Shown one piece after another: positions 60,128 to 64,000 of a stretch of 64,000 bases of DNA (within the stretch, counting starts at the first letter, position 1; every line of letters begins with the position of its first letter). This DNA is from Myroides odoratus (GTDB lineage Bacteria > Bacteroidota > Bacteroidia > Flavobacteriales > Flavobacteriaceae). Under the pieces are notes generated by a model that worked only from the letters and a program-made list of their open reading frames with translations, did not search any database and was not told the DNA's origin. The stretch spans positions 23,605 to 87,604 of the forward strand of contig NZ_LROZ01000017.1 of the NCBI RefSeq assembly GCF_001549985.1. Direction: 5' to 3'. Both the position numbers and the translations under genes were made by a program.

Positions 60128-61519
60128 TTACTTATCCATTCGCACAAACTTAGGAGTAAAGGTTCCTAATACTTTTACTAAATCACGTTGTGCTTGCATG
60201 ACTGCATTGATGTCTTTATAAGCCATTGGTGCTTCATCTACGCTACCACCAATCAATTGAACACCTGCTGTTTTTAATTCTGTCTTAATCTCGCTCTTGG
60301 TGAATTTACTCTTGCAAACATTTCTTGAATGTAATCGACCTGCTCCATGTGAAGCAGAATGCAAGCTAGCTTCATTTCCCAAACCTTCTACGATAAATCC
60401 ATTCGTTGTCATTGATCCTGGGATAATTCCCAATTGACCAACAGCTGCAGGTGTTGCTCCTTTGCGGTGAACAATGAGCTCTTCTCCATTGATAACTTCT
60501 TTCCACGCAAAATTGTGGTGATTCTCTATGGTAAAAGCAATTTGTTTTCCCAATGCTTTGGCAAGTCGACGGTGAATATCATCATGACACGCTTTAGCAT
60601 AGTCTCCTGCTAAATTCATTGCCATCCAATATTCCTGACCATCGTGAGTATCGAGATCTAACCAAGCTAAATGCTGCGCATTACTTGGTAAAGGACATTG
60701 TTTCGTTGCCAAATAAGTATAGTGTTTCGCAATATTAGCTCCTAAGCCTCTCGATCCACTGTGGGATAAAACGGCTAAATAATCCCCAGGAATTAATTTC
60801 CATTCTGGTTTGGTTTCCGCTAAGTGAACAAGGCCAATTTCAACGAAGTGATTTCCACTTCCGGAGGTACCTAATTGTTTGTAGGCTTTATCTAATAACC
60901 CTTTCACGAAAGGAATATTTTTAAATTCATCGCGGTAGAACACTTCGTGATCAACTTTGTTTTGATGCGTTTCATACATCCCAAACTTCGTGTGATCAGA
61001 TAGTATATTCAACAGCTGATGATCTTTTCCCTTGAGGAAATTAGCTGGTAAATTGAATACAGATAAACTCATTCGACATCCGATATCAACTCCAACACCA
61101 TAAGGAATAACGGCATTGTGTGTAGCTAAAACTCCACCGATTGGCAATCCATATCCATAATGGGCATCGGGCATTAAAGCACCAGCTGCCGCAACAGGTA
61201 ATTTTAAAGCGGTATATAATTGATATTTGGTCTGTTCATCTATGGCATCTGCTCCAAAAATGGAGAAAGGTGCTCTAGTGTGCGTCAATTCATGTCGTTT
61301 AATTTCGACTTGTTTGACCATGCTTTCTGCTACTTTTCCCCAAATGCCATCACCTAAATAGGCTTGAGGGTTTTGTAACACTTGTTTTGCTTCTCTAAGT
61401 ACGGCGTCTTTGTTTTCTTTTTTCTTATACCGACTAATGGTACCTAAAGCAATATTGATTGTATTATTTTGAGGAAAACCCAATTGAATTAAGTCTTTCC
61501 CTGAAAGTTTCCTTCCCAT
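60128..61519 (-). CDS. rtcB: RtcB-family RNA ligase
   Basis: 463 residues from the ATG at 61519. It has the metal-binding [42 protein letters not shown] and the guanylylated histidine in SASHGAGR. It joins 2',3'-cyclic phosphate or 3'-phosphate ends to 5'-OH ends using GTP. Pairing with prfH marks it as the rRNA-repair type. It is preceded by an unusual leader with a small ORF, a terminator and hairpins (61546-61769). No archease gene is present. Confidence 0.92.
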   Translation of the reverse strand: MGRKLSGKDLIQLGFPQNNTINIALGTISRYKKKENKDAVLREAKQVLQNPQAYLGDGIWGKVAESMVKQVEIKRHELTHTRAPFSIFGADAIDEQTKYQLYTALKLPVAAAGALMPDAHYGYGLPIGGVLATHNAVIPYGVGVDIGCRMSLSVFNLPANFLKGKDHQLLNILSDHTKFGMYETHQNKVDHEVFYRDEFKNIPFVKGLLDKAYKQLGTSGSGNHFVEIGLVHLAETKPEWKLIPGDYLAVLSHSGSRGLGANIAKHYTYLATKQCPLPSNAQHLAWLDLDTHDGQEYWMAMNLAGDYAKACHDDIHRRLAKALGKQIAFTIENHHNFAWKEVINGEELIVHRKGATPAAVGQLGIIPGSMTTNGFIVEGLGNEASLHSASHGAGRLHSRNVCKSKFTKSEIKTELKTAGVQLIGGSVDEAPMAYKDINAVMQAQRDLVKVLGTFTPKFVRMDK

Positions 61520-61545
61520 GATATTTTGTTTAATTGACAATAAGG

Positions 61546-61592
61546 GTCATGTAAGTTATACATGACATAAAAATCGTTGGCGTTCGACCAAC
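61546..61592 (-). promoter_or_regulatory. Two hairpins in the rtcB 5' leader
   Basis: GTCATGTA / TACATGAC (61546-61566) is perfect, with a five-base loop; GTTGG / CCAAC (61576-61592) lies just upstream in the transcript. Nearby 61597-61609 (minus strand AAAACCCGAATT) can also pair with the 3' arm of the terminator at 61636-61664, so alternative folds are possible. Confidence 0.45.
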
Positions 61593-61635
61593 ACGTCAAT
61601 TCGGGTTTTCTGTAAAGGGTCCGGAATAAACAAAA

Positions 61636-61664
61636 AAAAGCCCGAATTTACATCTTCGGGCTTT
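61636..61664 (-). terminator. Strong terminator inside the rtcB leader
   Basis: Minus strand: AAAAGCCCGAA / TTCGGGCTTTT with an eight-base loop and eight T residues. It lies about 25 bases after a 26-codon small ORF and about 117 bases before the rtcB start. Confidence 0.8.
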
Positions 61665-61688
61665 TCATATATAAAAGTAATTTTTTTA

Positions 61689-61769
61689 CTAAAAAGAAGT
61701 ACCACGAAGATACACGCCTGCACCTTGTGCGGATGTGAACAATGCCGATGTAGAATTTAGTACAAACAT
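61689..61769 (-). CDS. 26-residue small ORF in the rtcB leader
   Basis: ATG at 61769 to TAG at 61689-61691. It starts MFVLNSTSALFTSAQ and ends GVYLRGTSF. A purine-rich stretch (ACGAAGAAAAA) directly precedes the ATG, and a near-consensus promoter is about 40 bases upstream. It has no run of one amino acid, so it is not a classic amino-acid attenuator. Coding status is unproven, but the start context and placement before a terminator are good. Confidence 0.45.
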   Translation of the reverse strand: MFVLNSTSALFTSAQGAGVYLRGTSF

Positions 61770-61807
61770 TTTTTCTTCGTTTTTGATGTGTTAAACTTAT
61801 TTGAATG

Positions 61808-61839
61808 CAAATTTTGCAAAAACTTTCTGATATAAACAA
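61808..61839 (-). promoter_or_regulatory. Candidate promoter of the rtcB-prfH leader transcript
   Basis: Minus strand: TTG (61839-61837), 21 bases, AAAATTTG (61815-61808), one mismatch from TAnnTTTG. It predicts a start near 61801. The gap up to 61973 otherwise shows only a TATTTTTG on the plus strand (61947-61954), probably the -7 box of the lipoprotein gene at 61974. Confidence 0.35.
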
Positions 61840-61973
61840 CAAAAAATGATTTTTTATTTTTTACAAGGGATAAAACGAAAATAAAAGGCAATAAATACCA
61901 GTATAAGAATTAAAATAGTAAAAGAAGGCTGTTAGTAAGATTTGTCTATTTTTGTAAATCAAAAACATAGTGT

Positions 61974-62720
61974 ATGAAAAAAGTAATTGGATTGATGATG
62001 GCCTTCGGCTTTCTATTTCAATCTTGTGTAACAACAGAAGAGGTAACGGTAAAAAAAGAAGGAGGAATCACCTATGCAATGGATATGGATTTCTCGGAAT
62101 TACTACAAACAATGCCTAGCAGTGCAAATGGAATGTCTAAAGACGTGAAAAAAGCGTTGGATCTAATTAATGGAGAGGAATTAACGGTAGAACAATTGCT
62201 AGATCTTAGTTTGTTAGAAAGTAAAAAACCAGAACAAAAGAAAGATAGTATCCTAAAAGCAAATCCCAATTTATTAAAGAAAACAGAAAATCTTCGCGTG
62301 CGCGTGATGATGAATGATTCAATTGGGAATATTGGTTTGAAAATTAGCGCTAAAAATGCATCCGATTTGAACACTTCTTTGGTTAATCTAGCTGAATTAA
62401 GTGCATTAGGAGAGGGAAATGGCAAGAAATTAGACGCACCTGAGTTTGTGAAGAAATCTAAATTTGAATGGAAGAAAAAATCCTTGCAACGTACCTTATC
62501 AGTGAAACCAGAAGAGTTACAAAAAGGGTTAGGTGAAATGGGACAGATGGCAGGGATGTTTACGTATCGTATCAAAGTGAATTTTGAACAACCAATCAAA
62601 TCAGTCTCTTATCCAGACGCTTTAGTTGCACAAGATGGTAAATCATTTGTCAAAGAATTTAAAATGTCAGATGTGATAAACAATCCAAAAGTATTAGAAT
62701 ATACAGTAGAATTGAAATAA
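61974..62720 (+). CDS. Lipoprotein of unknown function
   Basis: 248 residues, lipoprotein signal (GFLFQSC, Cys18). The body is mixed alpha/beta with a Leu/Asp/Glu-rich central region (NGEELTVEQLLDLSLLESKK). No family recognised; flavobacteria often carry such lipoproteins. Monocistronic, ended by the perfect 17-bp terminator at 62737-62772. Confidence 0.65.
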   Translation: MKKVIGLMMAFGFLFQSCVTTEEVTVKKEGGITYAMDMDFSELLQTMPSSANGMSKDVKKALDLINGEELTVEQLLDLSLLESKKPEQKKDSILKANPNLLKKTENLRVRVMMNDSIGNIGLKISAKNASDLNTSLVNLAELSALGEGNGKKLDAPEFVKKSKFEWKKKSLQRTLSVKPEELQKGLGEMGQMAGMFTYRIKVNFEQPIKSVSYPDALVAQDGKSFVKEFKMSDVINNPKVLEYTVELK

Positions 62721-62736
62721 TTTGTTTGATATAATA

Positions 62737-62772
62737 AACAAGAAGAGGAAGCCTAGGCTTCCTCTTCTTGTT
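62737..62772 (+). terminator. Perfect 17-bp hairpin terminator
   Basis: AACAAGAAGAGGAAGCC / GGCTTCCTCTTCTTGTT with TA at the centre. Confidence 0.75.
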
Positions 62773-62842
62773 ATTAGCTAAGAGCGTATTGGTAGAAAAT
62801 TATTGCTGTTGTAGCTTTTAGTAATTAGATCTATTCTTTGCA

Positions 62843-63010
62843 TTAGGGTAAAACTTTAACCACTAATACAGTATCAAATGTAGCTGTTACACGTCGTTTA
62901 ACTTTATTGATATATTGGTCAAACATAGAAAAATCTACCGGTTCATCCCATAGCATACAAAGGAAGAGATTCATGTGTTTGAACGTGTTGTGCCTTAAGC
63001 TTAAGTGAAG
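62843..63010 (-). pseudogene. Probable gene remnant or 43-residue small ORF
   Basis: With the terminator and flanks this fills the 309-base gap 62721-63029. The minus strand holds an open frame after an in-frame TAG (63011-63013), with an ATG at 62974 and a stop at 62843. It encodes a protein-like sequence (MNLFLCMLWDEPVDFSMF ... VKRRVTATFDTVLVVKVLP). It looks like the C-terminal end of a larger, lost protein; it could also be a small intact gene. No family recognised. Confidence 0.35.
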
Positions 63011-63029
63011 CTAATGAATTGATTTCATT

Positions 63030-63299
63030 CTAAGTGTATTGATATTCAACTAGGTACTCATCAGTAGCGACAATAATTTCTTGTTTAACACGGGCAGTAC
63101 CATATACTTGAGCGTTATTTTTGATCACGGCTTTTTCAAATACTTTGGCATTTTCTAAAATCATGCAATCTCCCGATTGACTTAGATTCTTTTCGTTTTC
63201 AATCCAGCCTCCTTTTTCTCCAGTCGCTATATTTTCTATACACCAAAGTGTATAGCCTTTGTGAAGCATAGATTCTTCTGTAAGTTTATATTTTTTCAT
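63030..63299 (-). CDS. Small protein with hexapeptide-like (beta-helix) repeats
   Basis: 89 residues from the ATG at 63299. The first half has a WC motif and GEKGGWIENEKNLSQSGDC, the second short N-A-x-V repeats (ENAKVFEKAVIKNNAQVYGT), as in left-handed beta-helix proteins of phage-associated or toxin-associated loci. It is the gene after the glycine-rich protein at the window edge (31-base gap), so it might be a partner or immunity-like gene, but nothing in the sequence proves this. Confidence 0.55.
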   Translation of the reverse strand: MKKYKLTEESMLHKGYTLWCIENIATGEKGGWIENEKNLSQSGDCMILENAKVFEKAVIKNNAQVYGTARVKQEIIVATDEYLVEYQYT

Positions 63300-63330
63300 C
63301 GTTACGTTTATGTTGTTTTTAGGATTCAAT

Positions 63331-64000
63331 TTATGGTACTGGTTCTAGACAGCAGAAAAGAGTGAGACTCTTTGCTCCTTTTTTCGCAAAATGCGCTGCT
63401 AGTTCTTCTAGTGTTGTTGTATAATTCATAGAAGTTAAAACGGCTACTTGATTTGGATAAGTGGGATGTATTGCAGTTTCAATTGTATTTAATGTTTCGG
63501 TAAATGTTGCGGCCATTTTAGGAGATTGTAAATCTACATTAGGAACATCGTATCCGTTATAAGGGGTATTAATAGGGATGTTATTTCTCATGGAAATGTG
63601 GTGAAGAAAATCTTTATATTCGTATTTTTCACCAATTTTTCCAGCTAAATGAACGGGTATTGCACTTTTGAAAGTTCCTTTTCTCAAGGCTCCATGTGCA
63701 ACACTGACTATATGGTGATTATCTTCTGTATTACTATGGGATGTAAAACTATATCCTTTTATGTTGTCGTTCACTTGAAAAGATTCTCTTTTGACATCTG
63801 ATGGATAAGGTCTAGGGAATGAGTCAATTCCGCTATTTGATGCAGGTTGAGATGTGCTGTTCCTGAAAGGAAGTGTTTCAGTATTTGAGCTGTAATTAGC
63901 TATTGATTGAACTATAGGTTTTTTCTTATAGCCTGTAATACCACTCGCCATACCCGCAATACCCAATCCCAGCGAAGCCCAACCTAAATTAGCTGCTAGT
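63331..64000 (-). CDS. C-terminal part of a glycine-rich, possibly polymorphic-toxin/adhesin protein (cut by edge)
   Basis: The frame is open to the right edge, with LAANLGWASLGLGIAGMASG preceding a Ser/Thr/Pro-rich linker and a terminal domain of about 130 residues (HIVSVAHGALRKGTFKSAIP ... SLTLFCCLEPVP). A glycine-rich hydrophobic stretch before a separate C-terminal domain is typical of Rhs/polymorphic toxin carriers. The AHGALRKGTF...CCLEP ending recalls the Stv-type putative adhesin domain, but only loosely. About 223 residues are visible; the N-terminal part is outside the window. Confidence 0.45.
   Translation of the reverse strand, partial: LAANLGWASLGLGIAGMASGITGYKKKPIVQSIANYSSNTETLPFRNSTSQPASNSGIDSFPRPYPSDVKRESFQVNDNIKGYSFTSHSNTEDNHHIVSVAHGALRKGTFKSAIPVHLAGKIGEKYEYKDFLHHISMRNNIPINTPYNGYDVPNVDLQSPKMAATFTETLNTIETAIHPTYPNQVAVLTSMNYTTTLEELAAHFAKKGAKSLTLFCCLEPVP

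Noticed and set aside
62072..62599. Long open frame antisense to the lipoprotein at 61974
   Set aside because: It follows from the codon bias of the sense gene; the Ser/Phe/Asn-rich product has no domain-like pattern.
1..64000. tRNA, rRNA, tmRNA, insertion sequences, att sites or a replication origin
   Set aside because: No cloverleaf with conserved T-loop, no rRNA-like stretch, no transposase or integrase gene, no terminal inverted repeats with target duplication and no DnaA-box cluster were seen by eye; a covariance-model scan was not possible here.

Overview
The window is a low-GC chromosomal segment of a Bacteroidota bacterium, almost certainly family Flavobacteriaceae. The indications are two giant surface adhesins ending in type IX secretion (T9SS) sorting domains, MBG-type repeat modules, an ABC permease fused to an M1 peptidase, PUR-family and DUF4397/DUF4369 proteins, and several promoters that match the Bacteroidetes TTTG-N19-21-TAnnTTTG pattern. 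The gene set would fit Myroides or a near relative, but the genus is a guess. I see no rRNA, tRNA, CRISPR array, insertion sequence or prophage; most of the window looks like ordinary vertically inherited chromosome.

Layout. 0-3.5 kb: an edge fragment, then a minus-strand four-gene cassette (DUF2089-type zinc-ribbon/HTH protein, membrane protein, exported hydrolase, SdpI-family protein) behind a perfect 12-bp inverted repeat, plus a second SdpI-family gene. 3.7-10.6 kb: a tripartite RND efflux operon (outer-membrane factor, permease, adaptor) that ends in an exported TlpA-like thioredoxin. 10.7-16 kb: a lipoprotein, a YdbS/YdbT-like bPH2 pair, an SRPBCC protein with an FNR-type box in front of it, a Crp/Fnr regulator and a YbaB/DUF4369 operon. 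16-28 kb: small enzymes, an S9 oligopeptidase, a cystathionine beta-synthase-like enzyme, a SulP transporter and an ABC ATPase/permease-M1 peptidase pair.

27.6-47.4 kb: the centrepiece is a duplicated, inverted locus. Each copy has a T9SS-secreted MBG-repeat adhesin (1186 and 2537 residues) followed by an outer-membrane beta-barrel (285 and 288 residues). The copies share a promoter-region box and an intergenic hairpin with a compensatory base change. The larger copy is divergent from a TPR/HTH membrane regulator, with three exactly 12-bp-spaced GTCCACCC repeats between them. Between the two copies lie housekeeping genes: rplS with a structured leader, trmD, an MFS transporter, a cyclophilin-FKBP fusion and a threonine dehydratase/serine racemase-like enzyme.

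47.6-64 kb: an FMN glutamate-synthase-like protein, a ClC channel, a PUR-family protein, an MsbA-like ABC exporter, and lysC-lysA behind a leader that looks like a lysine attenuator (Lys-rich 18-residue peptide, then a terminator ending 8 bases before lysC). Then come a porin, prmA-clpS, and an rtcB-prfH RNA-repair/ribosome-rescue operon preceded by an unusual leader (26-codon small ORF, strong terminator, further hairpins). The right edge holds a lipoprotein, a probable gene remnant, a hexapeptide-like protein and the C-terminal part of a glycine-rich, possibly polymorphic-toxin or adhesin-type protein.
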